Origin: Armigeres subalbatus
Taxonomy: Eukaryota > Arthropoda > Insecta > Diptera > Culicidae
DNA length: 64,000 bases
Reading direction: 5' to 3'
Assembly (NCBI RefSeq): GCF_024139115.2
Contig: NC_085140.1
Coordinates: 49,439,907 to 49,503,906 of the forward strand
Shown piece after piece: positions 25,701 to 35,183 of the stretch. The notes under the pieces are model-generated. The model was not told the DNA's origin and ran no database searches. It worked only from the letters and a program-made list of their open reading frames with translations. Numbering within the stretch: position 1 is the first letter of the stretch; each line of letters starts with the position of its first letter. The translations under genes and the position numbers were made by a program.

Positions 25701-28700
25701 GCATAACAATTTGTGCTTTTTCGTAAGTGCATATGGCTGATTCGATTGGACAGCCAAGTTATTTTATTTTTCAGTTAGGGAGAATGACGGCTTTGGCAGG
25801 TTTTGTTCTATTATTGTCAGGGGGTTTTTCATGACTGATTATGCTCAAATTTGGCCTAAACTTTCTTTGCATATCAAAGAATACTTACTTATACTTGATA
25901 CTTGATGGGCTACAGCTCTTCGATGAACCTACGCCGAATGGAGTATCCTTCTCCACTGGACTCGATCCTGGGCCAATCGCTTCCAGTCGCCCTGAACATT
26001 GAGCGCCCTCAGGTCCTCTTCAACTGCAAAAAGCCATCGTGTATGCGGCCTTCCACGAAGCCTGCGGCCTCTTCCAGGTTCTCTACTAAATATTATCTTT
26101 GCTTGACGTTCTTCCGGCATACAAACAACGTGACCAGCCCACCGTAGTCCGCCGTGTTGTATAAGCTTAATAATATCCAGCCCTTTATACACCTGGTACA
26201 ATTCGTGATTCATGCGACGCCGCCAGATACCATTCTCCTGTTTACCGCCGAATATTGTCCGCAGCACCTTACGCTCAAATACTCCGAGAGCTCTCCGATC
26301 AGCCTCCTTTAACGTCCATGTCTCATGGCCGTATAAAGCCACCGGAAGAATCAGAGTAGTATACAGCGCGAGTTTTGTTTTCGTTTGCAGACTAGAGACT
26401 AGAGCTTGGGACTTAAGCTGGTTACGAAGTCCGTAATAAGCCCTATTTGCAGCTACAATACGCCTTTTCACCTCGCGGGTAACATCATTATCGCACGTCA
26501 CTAATGTTCCAAGATACACAAATTCTTCTACCACTTCAAATTTTTCACCATCCAGCACCATTTCGCTGCCACCAGCACTAATGAACCCACGTTGATCGCC
26601 AGCGACCATGTATTTCGTTTTGCTGGTATTGATCGTGAGTCCAATCCTCGCTGTCTCCCTCTTAAAAAAAGACACAAAAGCCTCTTCCACGGCACGGCGA
26701 TCAATTCCGATAATATCGATGTCGTTCGCAAATCCCAGGAGCATATGCGATTTTGTGATAATGATACCGCTTCTTTGCACACCAGCTCTCCTAATCGCTC
26801 CCTCGAGCGCTATATTGAACAGTAGATTCGAGAGTGTGAGATAATATTGTGGTCAAATTTCATAAAATTCGGTCGACAAAAACCCCCTGCCAATAATACA
26901 TAGAACAAAACCTGCCAAAACCGTCTTTTCCGCTACAAATTAAAACGAAATTTGATATATTATTGCTTACTACGTTGCATTATTGAAATGTCCCAAACGA
27001 TACTTTTATTGTATTCTATTCTTTCTATTTTTAACAGCTTAAGGAAGCATCATCTATAATTAGTCATGAGGATTACCTGCAAAATAGCAATGACCAGTCG
27101 GTGATTGAAATCTGTATCAACAGAGTCACGTCATGCATCAAAAAAACCAACACCATAGAGACGCACTGCTCTGGGCTGGTGGAGCTACTGGAAACCTGCC
27201 TCAAATACAACCTTCAACCGTCTAGCAAGGAGTCGGATTCGCCCCATGCAAAAATATCGTCCGACATCATTTCTAGTATATTCCTTGTGAGTAATTTGTT
27301 AAAGATATAATTATTTCACCTGTTAAAACATGTTTATCCTTTCAGAACTACAACAAAAAGCTTGTGATGGAAGTAACACTGCCAGTAGCCGTCAAATTTT
27401 TAAACAAAGGTAACCTGGAGCTTTCACGTAACCTGGCCAGTTATCTCTCGTCGGCAGCAATTGAATATTCCTACCTTCTTTCGCCTCACGTTAAACTAAT
27501 CTTAGATTCCCTCCTAAACGGGAACTATGGCTTATGCCACGTGCTTTCTCAAATCTACGATGCCGCCCCGGAACCGATCAATGCCGAAGCGAAACGTTTC
27601 GTTGAAATCATTCCCAAATGTGAACTTCAAGAGCAGATTGTGATACTGCAATTATTGGTAGCCGTTGCCAAGAACAAACCATCGTCACTGCTAGATAGCA
27701 TTCCACAGCTGTTCGAGCTTGCCCAAAAACCAACAATTTCTACAGCCGTTATGTTGGTAATCCTGAAACTAGCCGAGTATAAACCAATCAAAATGAGTGA
27801 GCATATAGACTCGGTGAAAGCCATTGCCCAAGCGGTACCACAAACAGTGGGATTTGCAGCACAAATTCTATCGGCAATCGGAAAATCCAGTAAAGATAGG
27901 GCGCAGGTCGCTCTGGACTTTGTTCTGGAGTATCTCCCGAAAGCGGATCGATCTCTCCAGACGATATTGTTGAACGAAGCAACCAAGCTTTGCACCAAAT
28001 ATCCCGTCCTCTTCACAGACAAAGTAACGTCCGTAGTTCGTCAGCGCCGTCAGAATAACACCAATCAAATCAAACAGACCCCCGGTGGGGTTACCATAGT
28101 CAACCTGAGCTCCTCGGCGTCGCTTCCGGTGGCTACAACGCCGTCCGCTACACCACCATCGGTAACACTCGATACTCGATCTATCATTTCCAAAAATCCA
28201 AATGTGGCCGTCATCAGCAATAGTAGTGCTCCAACTGCCAATACCACTATCATCAATACTTCCAATGGCACGACAACAAACTCTACCATACATCCAGCAC
28301 TGTTGACTAACTTCATGAACTCTGCTAACGGAATACCGGCAGTAGTGAATGGGGGTCCAATGGTGCCGCCAACGCCCCCACATACTGGGTAAGAATCAAT
28401 CGGTGCAAAAACTATTGAACAAATATTATAATGTTATGCCAATTTTAGCTACACGCGCCGAGCAAAATTGGGAGACTCTAGGAGTACGGGACGGCTGCAT
28501 GCTGGAAGCGGCGGGAACAAAAGTATGACTCGACTGAACATTGCCGGTGGATCTGTTGGAGGATTGCACAAATCGATGACGCGACTCAGTTCATCTCAAC
28601 TATTGGGGCAGTACAATGGAGGTAAGATTACAATATTCCGGTAGCAACTTTTCATCTACGTAACGTAACTTATACAGGAAATGTCTTCATATCACATTCT

Positions 28701-30969
28701 AATGAGTTCTTACAGAACTAATGTAAGAAATCCTAAGCGTTCTTGGTTTGCTCAATTAAAAAACATTCAATTTCAGACGACCCCGGTAAGCAACACCATG
28801 GTCCAGGAACTGGCGCCGTCAGCACCGCAGCCAGCGGCATCAGCGGTGGTGGTGGCATTGATGGAAGTAGCGCTGGCGGTGGTTCGAACTCAAATAGCAA
28901 TATCTTGAATAGTCATTCCAGTGGTAACGTGGCTATCGCTTTTGCCAACAAAAACATCAGTACTCAAAACTACGCCTCTCCCGTACCTCCCCCGCTCAGT
29001 CAGCACGTGACGATAACGGGCGAAAACAAGTGGGGTATTCCGCAGACGAAGATCACGTCCGGCGGTGTGACGGTAACAACATCTCCGACCCGACCACAGC
29101 GCCCGTACTCACAAGGTCCCAACACTCTGATGGGGTCGGCGGGGGCTTTAGGGAAGAATTCGCTGGGAGGATTGAACCAATCAACGGGGTCAATCGGAAT
29201 GGTTCAGGTGCATCACGCTTCTCCGGCATCGCCAACCATGTTTAACAATCATTCCCAGCAAACATCACCTCAATTGACGACTCTGTCGCTCAATTCCAAC
29301 GAAGATGCTAATCAAGTGAGCGTGTCTGGTCCAGCAACAGTGACTTCTCGACGAAACGACAATCGCAGCGTAACTCTGCTGAACGCAAGCAGTACAGTCA
29401 ACCAGAGAATGAGCGTCTTCGAGCCATATCCCATGAGAGACACAATTCAGCATTTCTGCGAGAAGCACCTGGATAAGATCAAATCATTTACCGAGAGCGT
29501 AGCCCAGAGATTACCACCACCGGCCAAGTGCATCATCGAAGAACGGCGGGCCAAAAAGATGGCAAAGTTACATTTTGCTTGTCAAGTGCGAGGGCCACAT
29601 TGTCTGTATTCGCGTACTATGTTCACCATGCGGACTCGCAACCCACGGACGTGGATCCACCTGATGTTTCTGGACTTACAGGCGCGAGCGCCGCAGAACG
29701 CGCTAAGCAGTTGGGACCCCAGCGTGAGTCGACTGAAGCACTGCTGGGACACGTTAAAGTGCGAGAACAAGACTTTTATTACGCTAGTCACCAGTGCGTT
29801 CCCCAATGTAAAGGAACAGGAAGCACTGATCAATGAGCTGCGCAATGCCGGGTTTTTCGACGTGTTTGAACTGGGAGCAGCCAGTACGCCGGAGGGAGCT
29901 AGCAGTGAGGATTTGCAGTTTCAGGTTTGATATTCAAAGTAGATAGAATGATTATTTAATGATGGACTTCACTTGTAGTGGGGATGTTTTCTGTGTAACC
30001 ACCCGGAGAAAGCGATGGGCTTTTTGCACGGTAATACACAACCAGTGATCGAGGGGCAGCTCAAGGAAAAGAAAGGCAAATGGCGTTTGTTTCGCAGATG
30101 GCGTACCCGGTATTTTACTTTATCGGGAGCGCACCTTTCATGCAAAGGATCGGTAAGTACTTCATTCATATGGACTAACGAATATTCCCCAAGCCAATCA
30201 AAAATAAATTGTATACGGTTTTCAAAAAACTATGGCAGTTGCTTGAACTAAGGAAAAAAACTTCTCTGGAAAACATACTCTTTGTTCTTTTATTGCTCTA
30301 TATTCCAACTGGAAATTGGCTTCCTTTTTAACTGCACAAGTAATGTAGGCTACAAGTATTCACGAACAACTAATATTCAGATAAACTCTGGGAGGCAAAA
30401 AATTAACCTTTGCTGGGATAATACTTAACTTCATCTGGAGAATGTCCAAAGAATCAAAAGAACAAAGAAAATGTCTCTCGCAAATAACAGCAGAAGGAAG
30501 CATTCAGTGCTATAGAAAAAAGAAAACAATTCAATAAGTCGAACCACGACTTGAATTCCCAACAAATTATCTCAAACAAAGATGCAAAAATGCATTCAAT
30601 AATTCAACTGTTTGTCTAAATTCTTTTTATTTTTTAGACTGGAGGCGAAAGTATCGACGTTAACCAGATCCGCTCAGTAAAGGTGTCCCGCGGGGCACGG
30701 AATATCCCGAAGGCGTTCGAGATATTCACCGGTGATCAAACGCTCATTCTCAAACCCAAGGATGGAAACAAGGCTGAGGAATGGGTTCAATGCTTAAGCA
30801 TAGTGCTGGCACACTCACAGGTTAGTATTCCATTTTTGGCACTGCATTAAGAAACATTTCTTCACCCCCGTTGTTCACGATCATCTTCATTCAGGCCCGC
30901 GATAGTCCAACGACTCGTACCAATAGTCTACCCGCACGCAGCCTCGGCAACAGCCGAAACGTTTTCTGA
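13627..30969 (+). CDS. melt: Melted (VEPH1-family PH-domain protein), eight coding exons
   Basis: Coding exons are 13627-13731, 27038-27286, 27346-28388, 28449-28621, 28777-29924, 29979-30152, 30638-30820 and 30895-30969. All introns are GT-AG and the exons join in frame to 1049 codons plus a stop. The start [20 protein letters not shown] is the conserved beginning of the Melted/VEPH1 family, so I chose it over an in-frame ATG 60 bases upstream. Residues 1 to about 380 are the helical, armadillo-like part. About 385-790 are low-complexity S/T/N/G-rich. About 790-905 form a second conserved block ([20 protein letters not shown] onward). A PH domain spans about 925-1025. In Drosophila, Melted is a membrane-recruited adaptor that binds phosphoinositide and brings Tsc1 and FOXO to the membrane, modulating insulin/TOR signalling and fat storage; it also acts in photoreceptor fate. 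Those roles are family knowledge, not visible here. The first intron is 13.3 kb of transposons. Confidence 0.94.
13732..14239. other. melt intron 1, start
   Basis: Intronic AT-rich sequence with no recognised element before the inverted-repeat element at 14240. Confidence 0.5.
14240..16382. mobile_element. Inverted-repeat element carrying an internal satellite array
   Basis: The left end reads GGTGATGGTGCCTTTCTCGT and the right end GTATACGAGAAAGGCA, so CCTTTCTCGT and ACGAGAAAGG are inverted termini. Between them lie one diverged core module near 14.52 kb, another near 14.8 kb, a tandem array, a CA microsatellite (16228-16252), GAACTGAGTCGATTGGTATA and GTTTGTTTTTGGAGCGATCA. Single-module relatives occur at 2640-2925 and 62240-62475. 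No transposase is present. Confidence 0.65.
14890..16220. repeat. 167-bp tandem satellite array
   Basis: The motif GCGTCGAATGCAACTTGTTG recurs at 15316, 15483, 15652, 15819, 15986 and 16153, spacing of 167, 169, 167, 167 and 167 bases. Each unit also has ATGAGTGACATTTTTTACG, TTTTGGCCATAAC and TAGTCCGATCTGGCCAATTT. Units at the left end are diverged or truncated; sequence at 15000-15300 is a different insertion. Overlapping minus-strand open frames of about 120 residues are products of the repeat. Confidence 0.85.
16390..17010 (+). pseudogene. RTE-like retrotransposon fragment
   Basis: Read on the + strand it matches the element at 35129-38532 in its linker (GACAGCAGACCCGCCTTTTT; AGGCTTCGTGCCGCGAGC) and then jumps to the reverse-transcriptase core near 16865. 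The intervening RT portion is deleted. The catalytic box is CADDMDIVG in place of FADD, and stop codons and frameshifts interrupt it. It is a dead, internally deleted copy. Confidence 0.75.
17298..18285. mobile_element. Long foldback element with GTATAC target duplication
   Basis: The arms TAGGGTGGCTCAAA... and the complement at 18271-18285 are inverted; the match extends inward several hundred bases through ATTTCAGCCAAATCGGTCAA and CATCCAAAAACAGTGA. GTATAC at 17292-17297 and 18286-18291 is the 6-base target duplication. A hairpin repeat has inserted in one arm. The flanks (about 17090-17175 and 18335-18410) are themselves loosely inverted copies, so the element probably landed in an older foldback. 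Confidence 0.75.
17483..17748. mobile_element. Perfect 106-bp hairpin insertion, 10-bp target duplication
   Basis: Positions 17519-17624 and 17643-17748 are exact reverse complements over 106 bases, separated by an 18-base spacer. The inserted block is flanked by GTGATTTGCA on both sides (17473-17482 and 17749-17758). The related foldback at 19.6 kb has CAGTGAATTGCAGTTGG without the insertion, which is the empty site. One-armed relatives occur at 9036-9210 and in fragments elsewhere. Confidence 0.85.
18292..18982. other. melt intron, diverged foldback flank
   Basis: AT-rich sequence. Its left part resembles 17.1-17.26 kb in inverted orientation (CTTTAACAAAA and GATAGACCCATC blocks). No exon. 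Confidence 0.4.
18995..19511 (+). mobile_element. Feilai-like SINE with 12-bp target duplication
   Basis: The tRNA-like head (CTCCAGTAGCCTTGCGAGC; GAGTTCGACTCTCGGTCCGG), SINE body and an AAGAAAAAGAAG tail are present. GAACAATATTGT flanks it on both sides (18983-18994 and 19512-19523), the expected mark of retroposition. A MITE splits its head. Confidence 0.85.
19029..19267. mobile_element. MITE inserted in SINE, TA target duplication
   Basis: Ends are CACACTCAG... and ...TTAAGTGTG, flanked by TA (19027-19028, 19268-19269). The uninterrupted SINE at 12.3 kb reads GCGTAGGATT at this point, so the insertion and its TA duplication are directly visible. A second copy in the opposite orientation is at 20802-21041. 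The body is rich in CAGCAAA and CGGCAAAAA motifs that form internal hairpins. Confidence 0.85.
19600..20212. mobile_element. Foldback element, AGGGTGG family, CCTAGA duplication
   Basis: Termini TTAGGGTGGCTCAAA and TTTGAGCCACCCTAA are exact inverted repeats. CCTAGA flanks both ends (19594-19599, 20213-20218). The arms match those of the element at 17298-18285, but there is no hairpin insertion. Confidence 0.85.
20266..21233. repeat. GGCCGAA foldback repeat block
   Basis: The left part repeats variants of CATTTGGCCGAAAGGGTC; the right part repeats the complement, GACCCTTTCGGCCAAATG. Between them (about 20440-20800) is a run of CTTCTCACTTTTCACAGTGAG palindromes. A MITE lies in the right half. 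The block reads as a degenerate foldback element or inverted minisatellite, not a gene. Confidence 0.6.
20802..21041. mobile_element. Second copy of the SINE-nested MITE, inverted
   Basis: Ends CACACTTAA... and ...CTGAGTGTG with flanking TA (20800-20801, 21042-21043). It matches 19029-19267 in reverse orientation. Confidence 0.8.
21253..21675. mobile_element. Foldback element, TTAGAGTGGCCCAG termini
   Basis: Inverted termini TTAGAGTGGCCCAG and CTGGGCCAGTCTAA, flanked by TGCAGA on each side (21247-21252, 21676-21681). The arms also share CCCGGATTTTGCCTTTAGG and its complement. This is a diverged relative of the AGGGTGG-terminus elements, with the same 6-base duplication length. Confidence 0.8.
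21810..22015. repeat. About 70-bp tandem repeat, three to four copies
   Basis: Units share AAGGCAATGGTGGATGTGAT, CCTTCTTTAA and GCGTTTGCTCGGATTA variants. Confidence 0.6.
22018..22170. mobile_element. MITE with CCAGC(A/C)AACACAA termini
   Basis: The left end CCAGCCAACACAAAG and the complement of the right end TTGTGTTTGCTGG are inverted. Internal arms GTGGAGGC and GCCTCCAC pair as well. A truncated second copy interrupts a reverse transcriptase at 24834-24959. Confidence 0.7.
22190..25190 (+). pseudogene. RTE-like retrotransposon, decayed full-length copy
   Basis: The 5' leader (GGAATAAAATAGACCCCAT; CCTCTTACCCAGCAACTCCT) is shared with the complement of the right end of the element at 35129-38532, so the two are one family. 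Endonuclease remnants follow ([18 protein letters not shown] at about 22650; [18 protein letters not shown] at about 23250). Then come RT remnants: [50 protein letters not shown] and [17 protein letters not shown]. Frameshifts and stops separate every block and a MITE has inserted near the 3' end. Not functional. Confidence 0.8.
24834..24959. mobile_element. Truncated MITE inside the RT pseudogene
   Basis: ATGGAGGTCATATATACGCA through TATGGCCTCCACTT to TATTGTGTTTGCTGG matches the right two thirds of the MITE at 22018-22170. The left terminus is missing; GCGAATAAG at the junction belongs to both the RT and the MITE. Confidence 0.6.
25205..25335 (-). mobile_element. tRNA-derived SINE fragment
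   Basis: On the - strand it reads GGTGGCTGGGTTCGATTCTC with the B-box, GCAAGACCATGCTGAAGG and CCAGGGA... It matches the head of the SINE at 61582-61881 and is truncated. Confidence 0.6.
25336..25775. other. melt intron, nothing recognised
   Basis: No exon or complete element. Confidence 0.4.
25776..26935. mobile_element. Palindromic MITE split by a retrotransposon fragment
   Basis: The left arm TAGGGAGAATGACGGCTTTG runs to about 25890. The right arm, from about 26843, ends CCTGCCAAAACCGTCTTTTC. Together they match the intact 166-bp MITE at 10825-10990. The RT fragment lies between them, so it arrived later than the MITE. Confidence 0.7.
25929..26840 (-). pseudogene. RTE-like reverse transcriptase, 5'-truncated
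   Basis: On the - strand, [18 protein letters not shown] begins at the truncation near 26840, followed by an uninterrupted 283-residue frame to 25929. It covers the end of the RT domain and the C-terminal region. The catalytic box is FANDIDIIG: aspartate to asparagine at the first of the two catalytic acids, which should kill polymerase activity. The C-terminal motif [14 protein letters not shown] and WAGHV are conserved with the 35 kb element. The copy is truncated at its 5' end, as is usual for LINE insertions. Confidence 0.8.
26936..27037 (+). promoter_or_regulatory. melt: melt intron 1 3' splice region
   Basis: A pyrimidine tract TTCTTTCTATTTTTAACAG ends at 27037, directly before CTTAAGGAAGC, the start of coding exon 2. 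Confidence 0.8.
29979..30969 (+). CDS. melt: melt PH-domain exons
   Basis: Exon 29979-30152 gives [20 protein letters not shown], then [20 protein letters not shown] and YFTLSG: the first strands of a PH domain with the basic K/R cluster expected to contact phosphoinositides. Exon 30638-30820 supplies the rest, including [11 protein letters not shown] and the conserved tryptophan of the final helix in [11 protein letters not shown]. The last exon adds a 24-residue S/T/R-rich tail. The 485-bp intron between the first two of these exons has no other visible feature. Confidence 0.93.
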
Positions 30970-31865
30970 GACACATATCACATCCACTCTACTCTTAACT
31001 ACTACACAAAATACATACAAACACATAAGCTACGAAAAATCGATCGCAATCAATCAGAAAAGACTTGAAACGATATCAGAAGTAATATGAGAAAAATATC
31101 ATGTACTTAATGCCAACATTTCCTTCCAATAAGTTTACTTTTAGAACGTTAAGCATATCGAAAGATTGAAAGCAACCGAGTTGTTACTTTATTTATCGAC
31201 AATCGTAATAAGAAAAATGGTAGTTTTAACTAGCCACGTAAGGACAGACGAAAATCAAAATCAAACCAAGCGCAATAAGATGTGTCAATTTAAAATTGAT
31301 TTCAAGCGAATCAGGAACAACATTGCAAGAACTAATTCAATTTAAAATTTTCCTTTTTACAACTATTGTTGTTTTTGAATCCATCCAAACCAGATGCCAA
31401 CTACATATTTCTATACAGACGCGAACACGTGTACTTACTATTCGATGCAGACAGATATTCGTGCAAGGCCCTTTCTGCCGTCTCTATTAACTAGTTTGTA
31501 AGAAAAACGATTTAAGTCGCATTGCAAGATAGAATGGATATGAACTTTTTATCATTGTTTGTTAAGTTTTCGACCTTATACTCCGTCTATAGAATAGTTT
31601 TTTTTAAACGCTATCCACGAGAAGAATGAAAATCTAGAATGTTGAACACTGTTTGCTGGATGAGCTGATTACTAGAAGAGTCAGCTACAGTTTAGATTCT
31701 TTACTACTTAGATATTATTTATTGAAATTTATTGATAAAAAGAATTAACTCTAAACAAAAATAGATTCGTTTTTGGATAGAAGGAAAGAAATTCTTGATA
31801 TTAAGTAATGAAGAAAACTGCTGCCTCTGCATACAACAAATTTGGGAGTATTTTGATTATATGAA
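30970..31865 (+). other. melt: melt 3' untranslated region (probable)
   Basis: AT-rich non-coding sequence after the stop, without transposon signs. I could not fix the polyadenylation site. AATAAA hexamers occur further on (about 32486 and 33890), inside or beyond the next element; a site without a canonical signal near 31.7 kb is also possible. Confidence 0.5.
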
Positions 31866-33799
31866 TAAGGTACAGTGCAGTGGGGCAAGTGGGTAAAGGA
31901 AATCGTATATTTCATGTTCATCAAGTCATAAAAGTTGAATATCATATTGAAATTGATCATATTTATGACATAACAAATCATCTATCCAATCTTTATATGC
32001 CCGTGAACAAGATCTTTGAAAAATACTTTTAGGATACAAAATATTTGGAAAACAAAAAAATCGGTTTCAATTTTTCACTTGCCCCACATGTGGAGTAAGT
32101 GAAAAAATGATTTTAAAAGTGGATTTTCTAATATAAGAACACATTTTCTGTTCATATATTTCATGCAAATGATAGCTATACTGAATAGAACATAGCTGTG
32201 ATCTGTTGTGATGCTTTTTGACACTTCATAAAAGTCAAAGGGCACTAGAGTGCCTCCATTAAATGATTTTTATGTTTTTATATTTTCTTTACTTGAATTT
32301 TTTGAGATCTAATGTCTCATCTCCATTTGTGTCTAACACTACTTTCTATTTCAGGTTTATAGTAAGATAATGAACCTTGGCGATAATGCAGAGAAATTAT
32401 CTTTGAAATATTCATCAAACCTGGAATCATATTGTGTTTCATTAATGATGACTTATGATTTTAGTAGAAGAGTCTACATTAACAAATAAATAAATTTTTT
32501 GCAATTCCTGATCATAATACCTGGTTTATAGTTTGCGTTTGAGTGATAAAACGGCCTACTTTTCCATACCAATGACATGGGTGCTTTAATGAACATTATG
32601 CAACTCAAATGGGTTGCATAAAATCCATTATAGCACTCATTTGGGTGCTATAATGGAAAACCAGCATTAAAACAATAGTTACATGACCACATTCAGCTAA
32701 ATTGGCATGGGTGAGTGTTCAAATAGTGTATTCTTTGTGTTACGTAATAAATGAAATAATTTTATGGGCATGACATCCAATTTTCCAAAGGCAGGTTTAT
32801 TTATCGCTTTATGGTCTGTCGAACACACAATGAGGCACGATAATATGGAATCTGTTTGTTTTCTGCAGCAACATGATTTTTTGGTAAGATTGTTCATGTT
32901 AAGTAAATAAAATTGTACCATTGTGGTATAGATTTATCATATTTAAGCCCATTTTTCGTCATTGCAAAAAATAGCGTGTGCAACTCGTTGCAAAACTCGA
33001 TTTTTTCAGCACTCGTAGTATTAATCCAACTCGGCAAGCCTCGTTGGATAAACGTACAACTCGTGCTGAAAAAATCATCTTTTTGCAACTAGTTGCACAA
33101 ACTACTATTATAAATTTCAACTAAATAAATCATAATTGTTGATATATTTGCAATAGTAGTGATTCTTGTATTTAAGCTATATAAATAACATTTTTTCACG
33201 AATTATTTATCAAACATGGATTATTTAAAACACTGACACGCTTGGCACTTTGGGTTCCTGATTTAGTATTATCACGTATCACTGTAATAACCAAAAGCCT
33301 TCGAATGAGTTCAAATTGGTATTATTTGTTTATATACGCTTAAAAGAAATGATTTGTGTTTGGAAAAATAGAGAAATGCATTCAGTGTCGGAAAATTTTC
33401 ACTTGCCCCATCCATGGTAAAAAACAGGCAAAGCAATAAAATATTTTTTTCAAAATTTTGGATGTTCATATCAATATTTTTGTGACTGGAATTCAAAACT
33501 ACAAAGAAAACCAACTTATCAATGCACTAATTGAATGTGTTATGGAAACCAACATAAAAAAATATTTGTATTTATTGACACGCAAAACAACTTGTGCAAA
33601 AGATAAACTTGAAAGGTTAATAAATTTTTACTCTCGCATGTTGAAATGGTTCATTATTTCATGTTTCACTTATTCAACGCATTGATTTGAATGGCCTAGT
33701 ATGATTGTGAAGTGAAATTGAATAATTCTGTGCTTCATCAGTGAAATACTTGTGTTTTTTTCACTTACCCCATTTACCCACTTACCCCACTGTACCTTA
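31866..33799. mobile_element. 1.9 kb foldback element, TAAGGTACAGTG termini
   Basis: The left end TAAGGTACAGTGCAGTGGGG and the right end CCCCACTGTACCTTA are inverted. Subterminal GGGCAAGTGGGTAAA and TTTACCCACTTACCCC match too. Internally, GTGGGGCAAGTGAAA motifs recur near 32080 and 33400. There is no transposase. It lies just past the melt stop codon and may fall within or right after the 3' UTR. Confidence 0.65.
32977..33099. mobile_element. Small palindromic MITE nested in the foldback element
   Basis: TGTGCAACTCGTTGCAAAA, CTCGATTTTTTCAGCAC and their complements at the right end pair over most of the 123 bases. Confidence 0.65.
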
Positions 33800-34345
33800 T
33801 ATTAAATTATTTGTTCGAGGAAATACATAACTCCGCAACCCAAACAGTGCTGGTGAATCAAGAATAACAGCATCAGAAGAAATATATTCCAAATAAAGAT
33901 CTCAGTTCTTTGGCCAGATTTGTCAATGTAGTCCCTAGTTCAGATGATTCTTCAATATTCTACGACGCAAAAACGGTCGACTGCTCGACGCACTGCTATT
34001 TTTTCTTAAATAATTTTATTTGCTTATTATCTAATGCATGCATTCATCTCTTAGACTAAGTGTTCCGTGTTTTCTTAACACTATCATCCTTATTTGCTAT
34101 GTTACATTTTTAGTTATTATTAATACATTTCAATTGCCTCTGGCAGCTAGGATATTTCCTCTGGTTGAATTGAACCATGTAGGAATTACAATGTTTTTAT
34201 TATAAACTAAACCTAACCTAATTTATAACAAGGGTACGAGGAGCTAATCGTTACAATAAAAGATTGCAACGATTTTTGTCTAAAATTGGAAATAATTTTA
34301 TTGCACATTTGTTGCAATGTCTCAATATTAGAAATTCTATGAAGT

Positions 34346-35128
34346 TCATTCATACCGCGGAGGCAACTTCAGAATCATTTTCAAAATTTTATTTTGAATC
34401 CTCTGGAGTGCCTTCTTTCTGGTATTGCAGCAACTAGTCCATATTGGCACAGCATACAACATGGCTGGTCTAAAAATTTGTTTGATCTTAAGACAAAGTT
34501 GTGATTTTCTGTTTATAAGTGGATATAGACACTTAATATATTTGTTACGTTTGGCTTGAATGCCTTCAATGTGACTTTTAAAAGTTAATTTTTGATCTAG
34601 CAGATGTCCTAAATATTTATCTTCGCTAGACCAATTAATTGGAACGCCATTCATAGTGACAATATGTCTGCTAGAAGGTTTCAAATAAGAAGCTATCGGC
34701 TTATGTGGGAAAATTATAAGCTGAGTTTTGGAAGCATTCGGGGAAATTTTCCATTTTTGCAAGTAAGTGGAGAAAACATCCAAACTTTTTTGCAATCTAC
34801 TACAAATGACACGAAGGCTTCGCCCTTTGGCTGAGAGACCTGTGTCATCTGCAAACAAAGATTTTTGACACCCTGGTGATAAATCTGGTAAGTCAGAAGT
34901 AAAAATGTTAGACAACATGGGCCCTAGTATGCTGGCTTGCGGAACCCCAGCTCTTACAGGTAATCTATCAGATTTAGAATTCTGATAGTTTACCTGCAGT
35001 GAGCGATCTGATAAATAATTTTGGATCAGTTTAAGAATGTACAGAGAAAAATTAAAATTCATCAATTTTACAATCAAACCTTCATGCCAAACACTGTCAA
35101 ATGCTTTCTCTATATCAAGAAGAGCATT
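34346..35128 (-). pseudogene. Juan-like ORF2, C-terminal RT part
   Basis: Starts ALLDIEKAFDSVWHEGLIVK (RT motif with the first catalytic aspartate), then GVPQASILGPMLSNIFTSDL and FADDTGLSAKG with the FADD catalytic pair, LQKWKISPNASKTQLIIFP and LGHLLDQKLTFKSHI. It continues to the carboxyl end ILKMILKLPPRYE. About 258 residues are open without a stop, but the frame is cut off from the rest of ORF2 by the 3.4 kb insertion. Confidence 0.85.
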
Positions 35129-35183
35129 CATTCATTTATTTAGTTTACTTCTAAACAGATAACACTGAATCAACAATTTGACG

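Noticed and set aside
27627..28383. Antisense frames of up to 171 residues opposite melt exon 3
   Set aside because: Shadows of the conserved melt coding sequence; no motif of their own.
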